Assembly: GCF_003475325.1 (NCBI RefSeq)
Contig: NZ_QRQC01000012.1
Span: 16,995 to 80,994 of the forward strand
Source of the DNA: Collinsella sp. AF33-16
Lineage (GTDB): Bacteria > Actinomycetota > Coriobacteriia > Coriobacteriales > Coriobacteriaceae
Reading direction: 5' to 3'
Length of the DNA stretch: 64,000 bases
Shown here: one piece after another, positions 36,074 through 44,715 of the stretch
Layout: each line of letters opens with the position of its first letter
Numbering within the stretch: position 1 is the first letter of the stretch
The notes under the pieces: model-generated
Seen by the model: only the letters and a program-made list of their open reading frames with translations
The model's database searches: none
Told to the model about the DNA's origin: nothing
Made by a program: the position numbers and the translations under genes

Positions 36074-36940
36074 TTATTGGCCCGAAGCCACGCCCATGCC
36101 GTAGCCGATAATGAGCCCATGCATTTCGGCATAGTATGAATCTAGCCCGTTACAGGGCATGATGATAGTCTTGGAGCCTGACCAGCGCTCCACAATGCGG
36201 TTGGCAAGTGCCTGGGCGCCTGTCTCATTTTCCACATGGTCGATGACGACCTCGCCGCCCGTAAAACCCTCGGCTTCCATGGTATCGATGATCTTGTTGA
36301 GCATCTTCTTTTCGCCACGCGTGTGACCGACGAGTTCGATTTTACCGGCCTCGCTCGCCGTGCCCAAAATGCGGATATTGAGCTTGTTGGCAATGACGCC
36401 GGCTGCCTTAGGGATACGTCCAGCTTTGGCGAGGTTTTCGTAATTGCACAAACTGAAGAGGATTTTGCTGTTCTGCTCAAGGCTATCGAAGTATGCGCAA
36501 GCGTCCTCGAATGAGACATCCGGATTGCTTGCAAGATAGCGGTCGAACAGCAAGAAAATGAGGTCCATTTTGCCGCCAGCTGCGCGTGAATTGACTAGAT
36601 GAATCTGTCGGTCGGGCTCCTCGGCAAGAACCATATCGCGAGCCGTGGCTGCCGCGTTGTAGCTGCCCGACACGCCCTCAGAGATCGGCATGCAGATGGT
36701 CTTGTCTGCCAATTTGAAGAGCTCGGCCCACTCCCCTACGCTGGGACAAGCGCTCGAAGAAGCGCTCGACTCCGCCTGCACGGCGCAATTGAGCTCGTGA
36801 ACGTCGAGCGTGAGGTCATCGACAAACTCACGCTCCCCCACTCGGATCTTAAGGGGTGCAAATGCAAAGGTGGTATGAGGTGCGGTTGGCTGCCAATCGC
36901 GAAGATTGCAGCTCGAATCGGAGATAAGCGCCCAGCTCAT
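36074..36940 (-). CDS. DegV-family fatty-acid-binding protein
   Basis: 288 residues. DegV proteins (FakB type) bind a fatty acid and present it to FakA kinase for acyl phosphate formation. 'ALISDSSCNL' at the N-terminus, 'CPSVGEWAELF' and 'ISEGVSGSYNAA' are the DegV signatures (first domain, ligand pocket). The C-terminal EDD domain has 'GRIPKAAG'. No fakA homologue is in the window. Its promoter region at 36970-37031 contains nested inverted repeats. Confidence 0.88.
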   Translation of the reverse strand: MSWALISDSSCNLRDWQPTAPHTTFAFAPLKIRVGEREFVDDLTLDVHELNCAVQAESSASSSACPSVGEWAELFKLADKTICMPISEGVSGSYNAAATARDMVLAEEPDRQIHLVNSRAAGGKMDLIFLLFDRYLASNPDVSFEDACAYFDSLEQNSKILFSLCNYENLAKAGRIPKAAGVIANKLNIRILGTASEAGKIELVGHTRGEKKMLNKIIDTMEAEGFTGGEVVIDHVENETGAQALANRIVERWSGSKTIIMPCNGLDSYYAEMHGLIIGYGMGVASGQ

Positions 36941-36969
36941 TGAGGGTCCTTTCTATTTGTTCCTCAACA

Positions 36970-37031
36970 ATTATAGCCATCTTTTTGATTGATTGGATGG
37001 CTATCTAGTTTTGAATACTAGATAGCCATCC
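36970..37031 (-). promoter_or_regulatory. degV promoter with nested inverted repeats
   Basis: Perfect 15-bp inverted repeat 36995-37009 with 37017-37031. The half-motif ATAGCCATC occurs a third time at 36974-36982, where it can pair alternatively with 36996-37004. A minus-strand TATAAT lies at 36975-36970, within the third copy, so an operator bound by a dimeric repressor is plausible. No good -35 box is seen. Confidence 0.5.
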
Positions 37032-37056
37032 TGATTTTATGGCAAACGGTAGGGGC

Positions 37057-37096
37057 AAAAAGAATGGGCCTCGTGACTCAAGATCGCGAGGCCCAT
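37057..37096 (-). terminator. Terminator after the NlpC/P60 gene
   Basis: 10-bp stem 37064-37073 with 37087-37096; on the minus strand it is followed by TTCTTTTTG. It lies 22 bp beyond the stop of the hydrolase gene. Confidence 0.85.
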
Positions 37097-37118
37097 GTTC
37101 GTTCGCTGTAGTAATAAA

Positions 37119-38216
37119 TTAGTAGCGTACGAAGATGTAGTTGTTGTTCATACCGGCTGCGACGGAGCTGATGATAACGCCCGTGCTGTAGTCGGAAGCA
37201 TGGATCATCTGGCCGTTACCGATGTAGATGCCGGTGTGATAAGAGTTAACTACGACGTCGCCGGGCTGTGGATCAGACACACGAGTCCAGCCCATAAAGT
37301 CACCAGTGGTACCCAGACGGCAGTAACGACCCGTGAGGCAGTAGCTCACAAAGCCGGAGCAGTCGAAGCTGTTCGGTCCAATACCGCCCCAGGAATAAGC
37401 GCAACCAAGCTTGCTGTAGGCACGCGAAACAACGGAGCCGCCGTCAACGGACTGGCTCGGCGCCGAAGGGGCCGGAGCCGGAGCGGGAGCGGGCTGCGGC
37501 GTAGGAGCAGGAGCGGGCGTGGGTGCAGGCGTGTCGCCGCCTCCATTGTTGGTGTTCTCGGTCGTACCGGCGGTGTCGTTGCTCACCGTGGCCTTCTCGG
37601 CGGTGCTGGCGTTGATGCCGGCCTGCAGCGCGGCATTGGCCTCGGCCTCGGCGGCAAGCTCGGCCTGCAGCTGCGAATCCAGGGAATTTACGACGTTCTG
37701 GGCTTCAGCCTGCTGGGCGTTAAGCTCGTCGACCTTCTTTTGCGTGGTGGCGACGTTCTTCTCCTGCTCGGCCTGCTTATCGGTGAGCTGCTGCTTAAGC
37801 TCCTTTACCTCTTGGATGGTCTTGGCCTGCTTGTCGGACACCTTGCCGTAGTAGAACAGGCGGTTGAGCATATCGCTCAGATCATCGACACCCGTCAAAA
37901 CCTGAAGCAGGCTCAGACCGCCGGTTTTGTACTCGCCGGCGACATAGGTCGAGAGCTTGGCCTGACCATCGGCGATCTCCTGCTGCTTTTGCGTGATCTC
38001 GCCGGCAGTCTGATCGAGCGCCTGCGTCTGCGTGGCAAGCTCATCGTAAATCTGCTGGGTTTGGGTGCCGATCTGCTCGAGTTTCGTACGAGCAGCGGCA
38101 AGGTCGGATGCGGTATCGGCGTAGGCAGGAGCCGCGAGGCCCAAGCCCAAAACACAAGCGAGGGTTGCCGTAGCAGCGCAGCGTGCCATGTTTTTGTGCT
38201 TGTTTGCTGTGCGCAT
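37119..38216 (-). CDS. Secreted NlpC/P60 peptidoglycan hydrolase
   Basis: 365 residues. Signal peptide (about 1-33, ending near 'APAYA'), a long coiled coil rich in Gln, Lys and Ala (about 35-215), a Pro/Ala-rich linker (about 230-260) and a C-terminal NlpC/P60 cysteine peptidase domain. Catalytic Cys in 'FDCSGFVSY', His in 'YHTGIYIGNG', and a further His in 'MIHAS'. This coiled-coil plus P60 layout is that of PcsB/RipA-like hydrolases that split the septum under control of FtsEX. ATG at 38216 with 'GGAAGG' upstream. Monocistronic by its terminator. Confidence 0.92.
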   Translation of the reverse strand: MRTANKHKNMARCAATATLACVLGLGLAAPAYADTASDLAAARTKLEQIGTQTQQIYDELATQTQALDQTAGEITQKQQEIADGQAKLSTYVAGEYKTGGLSLLQVLTGVDDLSDMLNRLFYYGKVSDKQAKTIQEVKELKQQLTDKQAEQEKNVATTQKKVDELNAQQAEAQNVVNSLDSQLQAELAAEAEANAALQAGINASTAEKATVSNDTAGTTENTNNGGGDTPAPTPAPAPTPQPAPAPAPAPSAPSQSVDGGSVVSRAYSKLGCAYSWGGIGPNSFDCSGFVSYCLTGRYCRLGTTGDFMGWTRVSDPQPGDVVVNSYHTGIYIGNGQMIHASDYSTGVIISSVAAGMNNNYIFVRY

Positions 38217-38248
38217 GTAGCTTCCTTTCCAGTAACTAAGGGTAACGG

Positions 38249-38779
38249 CTAGTCTACCGTCACCAGGCTAAAGAGCTCCACATCGTCATCAGACGGCGTG
38301 AGCTTCTCGCGCGGGTTGAGAAACGCAAGCTCAAGTATACAACCGTAACCGATAAGCTTTGCGCCCATATCTCGCACCAGTTTACCTGTTGCCTCGACGG
38401 TTCCGCCCGTCGCGACCAAGTCGTCCAGAATCAACACGGTATCTTTAGAGCTGATAGCGTCGGCATGGATCTCAACTGAATCGGTGCCGTACTCGAGCTC
38501 GTAGCTCTGGCTTACGGTCTCGCGCGGCAGCTTGCCCGGTTTACGTGCGGGAACAAAGCCGGCGCCAAGGGCTACAGCCACCGGTACGCCAACCATAAAG
38601 CCGCGAGCCTCGGGACCCACGACCTTGGTGATTCCCATGTCGGCAAAGTGCTCGGCGAGGGTATCGGTCATGGCTTTGAGCGCCTCGGGATTGCCAAAGA
38701 GCGGCGTGATGTCTTTAAAGAAGACTCCGGGCTCGGGATAGTCGGGGATGTCGACGATATGAGATTCGAAGTCGTACAT
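38249..38779 (-). CDS. apt: Adenine phosphoribosyltransferase
   Basis: 176 residues. Salvages adenine to AMP with PRPP. 'FFKDITPLFGNPEAL', 'GPEARGFMVG' and the PRPP loop 'VLILDDLVATGGT' are intact. ATG at 38779 has 'GAAAGG' about 8 nt upstream; an earlier in-frame start at 38794 adds five residues unlike the family. Located downstream of the MerR gene on the same strand. Confidence 0.95.
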   Translation of the reverse strand: MYDFESHIVDIPDYPEPGVFFKDITPLFGNPEALKAMTDTLAEHFADMGITKVVGPEARGFMVGVPVAVALGAGFVPARKPGKLPRETVSQSYELEYGTDSVEIHADAISSKDTVLILDDLVATGGTVEATGKLVRDMGAKLIGYGCILELAFLNPREKLTPSDDDVELFSLVTVD

Positions 38780-38819
38780 TGCATGACCTTTCAATGGGTT
38801 GCCGAAATATCAGCAGCGG

Positions 38820-39698
38820 TTATTTGCCCGCGGTGACGGTGCCGGATTGCGAAGGGGCGACGACCTTGAGCGGCTTTACGAGAGAATCCTCGTGCGAAGC
38901 CGGCGCGGCAGTTTCTTCGTTTTTGGCCTTGGTGGACTCGGAGCGAGCGATTTCCTCATCGAGTGCATCGATGTCGGCGTCCTCGACCACGGCGTTGAGC
39001 GACTCAAAAACGCGGTTCTTGAGCAGCGCAGTGTGCACACCCTCGGTCAGGTCGTGAAGCTTCTTAAACGCACGCTCGAGCTTGGCGTCGCGCTCGTCAT
39101 CGGAGGTATCCATACCGAGCATGCTCACGAGAACCTGCTCAAACATCGAGGACTCGCGGTTGGCGGAAGACACGTACTGACGCAGGTTGCGGGGCTCGAT
39201 ATGGAAGCGTGACAGCTCGGAGCAGTAGCGGATGATTGGAAAATCGCGACCATCGACGAGCTCGCGATTCTGCGGACTCTTGATGATGCGAATGAGGTCG
39301 TTCTCGGCGAGCGAGCGGATAAACGAAATCTCGACGCCCAGCATATCGGGAATGGTCTCAATGGGATGCAGCTTTTGCTTAGTCTCCTTGGGCTCCGTCT
39401 TGAGCGGAACATCGGACAGCAAGCCCACCTCGTAAGCGAGCGTTGACAGGTCCGTGGCGTTTTCCAAGCGCTGCTTAATCACGTTGAGCGGCATGTAGCG
39501 GGTCTTCTGCAAGTGCAGGATGACCTCCAGGCGATCAACGTCTTCCTTAGAGTACTGACGGTATCCCTTAGGCGTACGATGAGGGGTAATGAGCCCCTCA
39601 TCTTCTAGAAATCTAATTTTTGAGTTCGAAAGATCGGGGTATGCGCCTCGAAGAAGGTTGACGACTTGGCCGATACTCAGATAGTTGCGTTCGGCCAT
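38820..39698 (-). CDS. FtsR-like MerR-family regulator
   Basis: 292 residues. The N-terminal MerR winged HTH ('LSIGQVVNLLRGAYPDLSNSKIRFLEDEGLI' and 'GYRQYSKEDVDRLEVI') is the form found in actinobacterial Rv1828/FtsR regulators. A second helical region is around residues 110-200 and an acidic-to-basic tail follows. In Corynebacterium FtsR activates ftsZ. It follows the FHA gene with a 3-bp gap, the garA-merR arrangement conserved in Actinobacteria. The C-terminal Ser/Ala-rich extension is not conserved. Confidence 0.8.
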   Translation of the reverse strand: MAERNYLSIGQVVNLLRGAYPDLSNSKIRFLEDEGLITPHRTPKGYRQYSKEDVDRLEVILHLQKTRYMPLNVIKQRLENATDLSTLAYEVGLLSDVPLKTEPKETKQKLHPIETIPDMLGVEISFIRSLAENDLIRIIKSPQNRELVDGRDFPIIRYCSELSRFHIEPRNLRQYVSSANRESSMFEQVLVSMLGMDTSDDERDAKLERAFKKLHDLTEGVHTALLKNRVFESLNAVVEDADIDALDEEIARSESTKAKNEETAAPASHEDSLVKPLKVVAPSQSGTVTAGK

Positions 39699-39701
39699 GC
39701 C

Positions 39702-40136
39702 CTACTCACCGGTTTCGATGCGCTCCGGCGTGCTCTCGTGGTAGATGAGCGTAAACGTACCGATCTGGACGGAAGAACCATCGTGCAGCGGGGCCGCGTT
39801 GACAATGGCGCCGTCGACCCAGGTGCCATTGAGCGAGCCCAGGTCCTCAATGCGAGCGCCGAGGCCCTCGCGAATAATGCGCGCGTGGCTACGCGAAACG
39901 GTCATGTCATTGAGGAAGATGCCGTTCGCAGGATCGCGGCCGATGGTGGTCACGTCGTCCTCGAGCTCAAAGGCGGCACCAGTCTGCGGACCCTTGACGA
40001 TGGACAGAACGGGTGCGGTGATGCGCACGTTGGCCATGAGGTCGGGAACGGTGACGTCGCTTGAAGGCACGCGGAATACGCAGGTAGCGTCAGCAGTCTT
40101 ATCATTCTGAGGCATATTGTTAACCATGTTGTCCAT
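39702..40136 (-). CDS. GarA/OdhI-like FHA-domain protein
   Basis: 144 residues. An FHA phosphothreonine-binding domain ('TTIGRDPANGIFL', 'VSRSHARI', 'LGSLNGTWVDG') is preceded by a 50-residue tail. In GarA/OdhI the tail contains an ETTS motif phosphorylated by Ser/Thr kinases, which then folds back on the FHA domain to switch 2-oxoglutarate enzymes. Here the equivalent is 'DATCVFRVP', with one Thr. The start at 40136 has 'AGGGG' 6 nt upstream. Directly before the FtsR-like gene. Confidence 0.82.
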   Translation of the reverse strand: MDNMVNNMPQNDKTADATCVFRVPSSDVTVPDLMANVRITAPVLSIVKGPQTGAAFELEDDVTTIGRDPANGIFLNDMTVSRSHARIIREGLGARIEDLGSLNGTWVDGAIVNAAPLHDGSSVQIGTFTLIYHESTPERIETGE

Positions 40137-40202
40137 GACAACCCCTAACTTATCGCGGACGTGCCGCAAATAATGAACCGTACGTAATCATACCCCAACG
40201 AA

Positions 40203-40907
40203 TCAGTCTTCGATTTCAGGGTTCAGAAAGTCGATGTCCTCGTCCTCGGGATGCGCGAGAGCCTGTTTAATGGCCACTCCGCCCTTAATAGAATAGATGA
40301 CAGCCGTGAGCATGGAGAAGATCACGCCGCCGTACACAAAGAAGATGCCGAGGGGCACCGAGCTTCCGTTGAGGCCCGGGAAGGCCGTAAGGGTTGAAGG
40401 TAAAAGATGCAGGCCGTCAATAACGGGGAACCCGAGCAGCATGAGCGAGAAGCCGGTCATGAGCAGTGCAGTGGCAATCTTTCCGGGAAAGACGACATCG
40501 ATGGGGCGACGGTGATAATGACGAACGATAAGCGTGCCGATGCCCAGATAGATGTCGCGGCCAATAATGAGCACGCAGACCCAGATGGGCAGCTCTCCGC
40601 GGACCACCAGCCCAAGTACGCCGGTGAACAGCAGCGCACGGTCGCAGATGGGATCCATGACCTTGCCGAGCCACGAGACCGTCTTGGTCATGCGGGCGAT
40701 CTGACCGTCCATCCAGTCGGTAGAGGCGGCAACGGCGTAGATAACGATGGCGATGACGCGGTTGTTATCCGTCACAAACAGGTACAGAAATACCAGGGTG
40801 AGGATCAGGCGCGTAAAGGTGATGAAATTGGAGATCGTAAAGATCTTATTCGACGGGTAATCGGAAGTGCCGATAAGCTCCTTTTTGATCTTCTTTTTGA
40901 TGCCCAC
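40203..40907 (-). CDS. CDP-alcohol phosphatidyltransferase
   Basis: 234 residues, about five membrane helices. The CDP-alcohol signature is complete ('DGQIARMTKTVSWLGKVMD' then 'ICDR'). In mycobacteria a pgsA paralogue lies in the same garA-merR neighbourhood. It could be a second phosphatidylglycerophosphate synthase, a cardiolipin synthase of the CDP-alcohol type, or a phosphatidylinositol-phosphate-like enzyme; the sequence does not decide. GTG start at 40907 with 'GGGGGAG' upstream. Confidence 0.82.
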   Translation of the reverse strand: MGIKKKIKKELIGTSDYPSNKIFTISNFITFTRLILTLVFLYLFVTDNNRVIAIVIYAVAASTDWMDGQIARMTKTVSWLGKVMDPICDRALLFTGVLGLVVRGELPIWVCVLIIGRDIYLGIGTLIVRHYHRRPIDVVFPGKIATALLMTGFSLMLLGFPVIDGLHLLPSTLTAFPGLNGSSVPLGIFFVYGGVIFSMLTAVIYSIKGGVAIKQALAHPEDEDIDFLNPEIED

Positions 40908-41303
40908 AGGACTCCCCCGCTGGTTAACGACAAAACTTTCGATACTATACCCGTTCCGGCGATGTCTATCCAGCGTAAGCATAGAGAGTCCAGACATGAG
41001 GAAGGCGCTTTTGGGCGGCGGTGGATTTCACATTCGTGTTCATCAGCCTCCAAACATGCCGAAAAATGTCGGTTTTGGAGGGTGATGTACACGTTTTGAT
41101 TCGGTGATGACATCGATCGGGAAAGTTGTTGCCTTAAGCAAATTAATCATGATGTGCGGGTCGAGAAGGGTTGGCGCCAAAAGAGCCCAACGGCCGTTAC
41201 GGCTTCGTTAGAAACGCGCCCCACCATGGATGGTGAACCCGAAAGGTAAGGCGCGCGGGCACGGTGACTCGGCCCGCGCTCCCGGAAGAGAAAGGATAAA
41301 CCC
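40908..41303. other. 396-bp intergenic region before the ABC operon
   Basis: Upstream of two divergent units. 41047-41081 holds an imperfect inverted repeat ('CCTCCAAA' ... 'TTTTGGAGG'). 41253-41260 and 41272-41279 ('GCGCGGGC' and 'GCCCGCGC') form an 8-bp GC hairpin just before the ribosome site of the ABC gene. Base composition rises sharply to the right of about 41190. No gene seen. Confidence 0.7.
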
Positions 41304-42032
41304 ATGGGTTACATGCTCGAGACGCGTGGGCTCACCAAGCGCTTCGGCCGCGGCGACCAGGCGCAGGACGCCGTGGCCGATGTGAGCCTTCATATCCGCG
41401 AGGGCGAGGTGTACGGGCTGCTCGGTCCCAACGGCGCCGGCAAGTCGACAACGCTCAAGATGATCTGCGGGATGCTGCGGCCGACGGCCGGGGAGATCCT
41501 CTTTGCCGGGCACGCCTGGCGCCGCGAGGACCTCTACGCAATCGGCAGCCTCATCGAGGAGGCGCCGCTCTACCCCAACCTCACCGCGCGCGAGAACCTG
41601 CGCGTGCGCACCACGCTGCTGGGCCTTCCCGAGAGCCGCATAGATGAGGTGCTCGCCGCCGTGGACCTCGCGGACACCGGGAAGAAGCGCGCCGGGCGCT
41701 TCTCGATGGGCATGCGGCAGCGCCTGGGGCTCGCGCTGGCGCTGATTGCCCGGCCACGCCTGCTCGTGCTCGACGAGCCCACCAACGGCCTCGACCCCAT
41801 CGGCATCGAGGAGCTGCGCGACCAGATCCGCGGCTTCGCGGCGGCGGGTACGACGGTGATCGTCTCGAGCCACATCCTCTCCGAGGTGCAGCAGATGGCG
41901 GACACCATCGGCATCATCTGCGGGGGGCGCCTCGCCTACGAGGATGCGCTTCGTCCCGGGCAGGACCTCGAGGAACTCTTCATGAGCTTCTGCCGGGAAG
42001 GGCGACGAGCGTGCGGGGAGGTGGCGGCATGA
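41304..42032 (+). CDS. ABC transporter ATPase, lantibiotic-immunity type
   Basis: 242 residues. Walker A 'GPNGAGKST', signature 'FSMGMRQRLGLAL', Walker B 'LLVLDEPTNGLD', all near-perfect. The family is that of LanF/BcrA/CprA ATPases, which pump lantibiotics or related peptides off the membrane. ATG at 41304 with 'AAAGGA' upstream. Starts the GC-rich six-gene operon; overlaps the first permease by 4 bp (ATGA). Confidence 0.9.
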   Translation: MGYMLETRGLTKRFGRGDQAQDAVADVSLHIREGEVYGLLGPNGAGKSTTLKMICGMLRPTAGEILFAGHAWRREDLYAIGSLIEEAPLYPNLTARENLRVRTTLLGLPESRIDEVLAAVDLADTGKKRAGRFSMGMRQRLGLALALIARPRLLVLDEPTNGLDPIGIEELRDQIRGFAAAGTTVIVSSHILSEVQQMADTIGIICGGRLAYEDALRPGQDLEELFMSFCREGRRACGEVAA

Positions 42033-42799
42033 CGGGCGAGAAAGGCGGCCTGCTCGCGGGCCTGCGCGCCGAGGCCCTGAAGTCGCGCCACGCTGCACCG
42101 GTTCGCCTGGCCGTGCTCATGGCGCTGCCGATGCCGCTGCTCGGCGCGATGCCCTACCGGGGCGTGCAGATCTTCAGCGCGTGGAACTACTGGTACGCGC
42201 TATTCCTGCCCGTGTCTCTCTCGCTCGTGGTGGCGTGCGTCGCGCGGGCGGACGCTCGCACGCGGATGCGGGGGCTTCTGGGCCTGGGCTTCCCGCTCGG
42301 GCGCGCCTGGTGGGCCAAGGCGCTCTGGTGCCTCGCGCTCTGCATGCTCTCGAATCTCGTGGTCTTCGGCATCTACCTCGCGGGATCGGCGTTCTCCTCG
42401 CAGGGCCTCACGGCCGCGGGCACGCTCACGATGCTCCTCTGCGCGCTCGTCAACACGGTGACCGCGGCGTGGATGATCCCCGCAGGGCTCTTTCTCACGG
42501 CGCGGCTCGGCATGCTCGCGGGCATCTTCTGCCCGCTCGTCGCGCAGCTCGTGGGTGGGTTCGCCTGGTCGCTGATGCCGCTGCCGCAGCTTTTTCCGCC
42601 GTCGGCGAGCATGGTCATCCCCACGAGCTTCATCCCCGTGCTGCCGAGCGGCGAGCCACTCGCGGCGGACATGGCGCTCGGCGGGGCGCTCGCGGCGGAT
42701 GGCATGCTCACGCTGGCGGGCCTTGCGGCCTGCGCGCTCGCGTTCGCCGCGCTCACGGCGGCGGGCGCGGCCTGGTTTGCGCGCTCCGAGGAGAGGTGA
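42029..42799 (+). CDS. ABC permease 1 (LanE/CprB-like)
   Basis: 256 residues with six hydrophobic segments. 'LRAEALKSRHAAPVRLAVLMALPMPLLGA' followed by a Trp/Tyr-containing first extracellular stretch is typical of ABC-2 immunity permeases, which begin with a cytosolic helix and a Lys/Arg-rich turn. ATG at 42029 overlaps the ATPase stop, with 'GGGGAGG' 7 nt upstream. Overlaps permease 2 by 1 bp. Confidence 0.82.
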   Translation: MTGEKGGLLAGLRAEALKSRHAAPVRLAVLMALPMPLLGAMPYRGVQIFSAWNYWYALFLPVSLSLVVACVARADARTRMRGLLGLGFPLGRAWWAKALWCLALCMLSNLVVFGIYLAGSAFSSQGLTAAGTLTMLLCALVNTVTAAWMIPAGLFLTARLGMLAGIFCPLVAQLVGGFAWSLMPLPQLFPPSASMVIPTSFIPVLPSGEPLAADMALGGALAADGMLTLAGLAACALAFAALTAAGAAWFARSEER

Positions 42800-43614
42800 T
42801 GGCCATGACACGACTTTCCGACCCGACGCCGCACATGACTCTCCCGCGGGCCCTGCTCTCCGAGGCCCTGCGCCTGGCGCGCTCCCCGCTCTCGGCGGTG
42901 CACCTCGTCTGCGGCCTGGCAGCCGGTCTTGCCTGCGGCGAGTACTTCTCCGTAGCCCGATGGGACCCGGCGTTGAGCGCGGACGCCTACGTCCAGTTTC
43001 TCGGCGCCCTCATGCCGCTCATGTCCGCCATCGTCTGCGGGCTCGCCGTGGACGAGGAGCGCGCTGCCGGGCGTCTCGCCAACCTCACGGCGGTCCCCTC
43101 GCGCTGGCGCGCCATCGCGGCGAAGCTGTTCGCCCTTGCGGCGCTCGGCGCCGCCGCGCTGGCCGTGGCGCTCGGCGTGTTCGGGGCCGTGCTCGCCGTT
43201 GCCGGGCGCCTGCCGCTCGGGCCCGCTCCGCTTGCGGCCGCATGGGCGGGTATCGTGCTGGGCAGCCTGCCCCTCTACGCGCTGGGGCTCGGCGTGGCCC
43301 TGCGCCTCGGCCGCAACGCCGTCATCGGCGCCGGCGCGGCGGGGATGCTCCTCGCGTTCTTCTCGGTGGGCGGACTTGCGCACGGTCTCATGACCGGCGA
43401 GCTCACCGGTGCCCTGGCGACGCCCCTGAGCTGGGTGCCGCTCGCCTGGCCCGCGCGCCTGGGGTCGCTCGGGGTTGAGGCCTTCATCGACGCCGTACGC
43501 GCGGCGGGCCCACTCCTCACGACTGCGCTCGCTGGCCTCGTGCTCACCCTGGCAGCCGACGCCGTCCTTCTCGCCTGGTTCTGCCGCTTCGAGGACGGGA
43601 GGGCAGATGCGTAG
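42799..43614 (+). CDS. ABC permease 2 (LanG/CprC-like)
   Basis: 271 residues, six hydrophobic segments. 'LPRALLSEALRLARSPLSAVHLVCGLAAGL' has the same layout as permease 1, so the two probably form a heterodimer around the ATPase dimer. The ATG at 42799 overlaps the stop of permease 1; a longer frame upstream (from 42181) is an out-of-frame shadow of permease 1. Overlaps the next gene by 8 bp. Confidence 0.82.
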   Translation: MAMTRLSDPTPHMTLPRALLSEALRLARSPLSAVHLVCGLAAGLACGEYFSVARWDPALSADAYVQFLGALMPLMSAIVCGLAVDEERAAGRLANLTAVPSRWRAIAAKLFALAALGAAALAVALGVFGAVLAVAGRLPLGPAPLAAAWAGIVLGSLPLYALGLGVALRLGRNAVIGAGAAGMLLAFFSVGGLAHGLMTGELTGALATPLSWVPLAWPARLGSLGVEAFIDAVRAAGPLLTTALAGLVLTLAADAVLLAWFCRFEDGRADA

Positions 43615-44008
43615 GAGGCCGCTCGCCGCCATGCTCGCCCTCCTCTCCGCAGCGCTCCTTCTGGGCGGGAATGCCCTGCTCGACGCCGGCTGGGGGTCGG
43701 CGCTGCGCTCGATCGCAGACCGCGTGCTGCCCAACCCTGAGATCGCCATGTGGGCGCCCGCGCCCGAGCCCGGCAGCCACGCGAGCTCCTACGCCGACGC
43801 CACCGGGGCGGGGACAAACTATGTCTACCTGGTGGACGCGGCGGACGACAGGGGCAATGTCCGAGAGCTCCAGCTCATCTTCTTCGGGCGGGAGTCGGAC
43901 GGCGAGGGCTGGCTCGGGATCGAGGCGCGCGGCGGCTCAGGCGTGCGCTACCGCGCGTGCGACGCGGCCCAGGCACCCGCGGCTGCGCGCAGGGCTCTGG
44001 ACCGCTGA
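43607..44008 (+). CDS. Exported YxeA-like protein
   Basis: 133 residues. Signal peptide or N-terminal anchor (about 6-26), then a small domain whose 'NYVYLVDAADDRGNVRELQLIFF' and following 'GWLGIEARGGSGV' resemble the YxeA/DUF1093 OB-fold family. Such genes often accompany peptide-sensing ABC/two-component operons (for example yxd-yxe in Bacillus). Match is weak, so the family call is tentative. Function in the operon is unknown. Confidence 0.55.
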   Translation: MRRRPLAAMLALLSAALLLGGNALLDAGWGSALRSIADRVLPNPEIAMWAPAPEPGSHASSYADATGAGTNYVYLVDAADDRGNVRELQLIFFGRESDGEGWLGIEARGGSGVRYRACDAAQAPAAARRALDR

Positions 44009-44052
44009 GTGCGGCGCTAGTACAATTCCGACGAGAGTTTCAGGAGGTCAAC

Positions 44053-44715
44053 ATGGCGAGGATACTGGCAGTGGATGATGAACGGGCGATCCTCGACGCG
44101 CTCGCGCGCGTCCTCGGCCGCGACGGCCATGAGGTCGTCAGGGCGGCGGACCCGACGGCGGTCCCGGGGATGGACCTCTCGCGCTTCGACCTCGTGCTCT
44201 GCGACGTTATGATGCCGGGGCTTGACGGCTTTGAGCTTGTGCGGCAGATCCGCCCGGACTTCGACGGGCCCATCGTCTTCCTGACCGCGCGCGTGGCCGA
44301 GGAGGATGCCGTGGCCGCCTACGGCCTGGGCGCCGACGACTACGTCCGCAAGCCCTTCGGGGCCGCGGAACTGCGCGCCAAGGTCGCGGCCCATCTACGC
44401 CGTGAGCGCCGGCCGCGCTCGCACGCCCTCTCCTTCGGGGAGGTGCGGATCGACCTCGGGGCGCGCGACCTCGCCGTGGGTGGCGAGGCCGCGCCGCTCA
44501 CGCCCACCGAGTACGCCATCTGCGAGTACCTCGCTCGTTACCCCGGGCAGGTCATGAGCCGCGCGCAGATACGCGAGGCGGTGCTCGGCTGGGAGAGCGA
44601 CGCCGACGATGCGGCCATATCCATGCAGGTCAGCCGCGCCCGGAGGAAACTCTCCGAGGCCGGCGCCGATCCGATCGCGACCGTCTGGGGGATGGGGTAC
44701 AAGTGGCAGCTCTGA
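44053..44715 (+). CDS. OmpR-family response regulator
   Basis: 220 residues. Receiver domain with acidic pocket 'VDDE', phospho-Asp in 'LVLCDVMMPG', Thr in 'FLTAR' and Lys in 'YVRKPFG'. C-terminal winged HTH ends 'IATVWGMGYKWQL'. ATG with 'CAGGAGG' 6 nt upstream; the 44-bp gap from the previous gene may hold a second promoter. Overlaps the kinase by 13 bp. Likely controls the transporter genes in response to the peptide. Confidence 0.93.
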   Translation: MARILAVDDERAILDALARVLGRDGHEVVRAADPTAVPGMDLSRFDLVLCDVMMPGLDGFELVRQIRPDFDGPIVFLTARVAEEDAVAAYGLGADDYVRKPFGAAELRAKVAAHLRRERRPRSHALSFGEVRIDLGARDLAVGGEAAPLTPTEYAICEYLARYPGQVMSRAQIREAVLGWESDADDAAISMQVSRARRKLSEAGADPIATVWGMGYKWQL

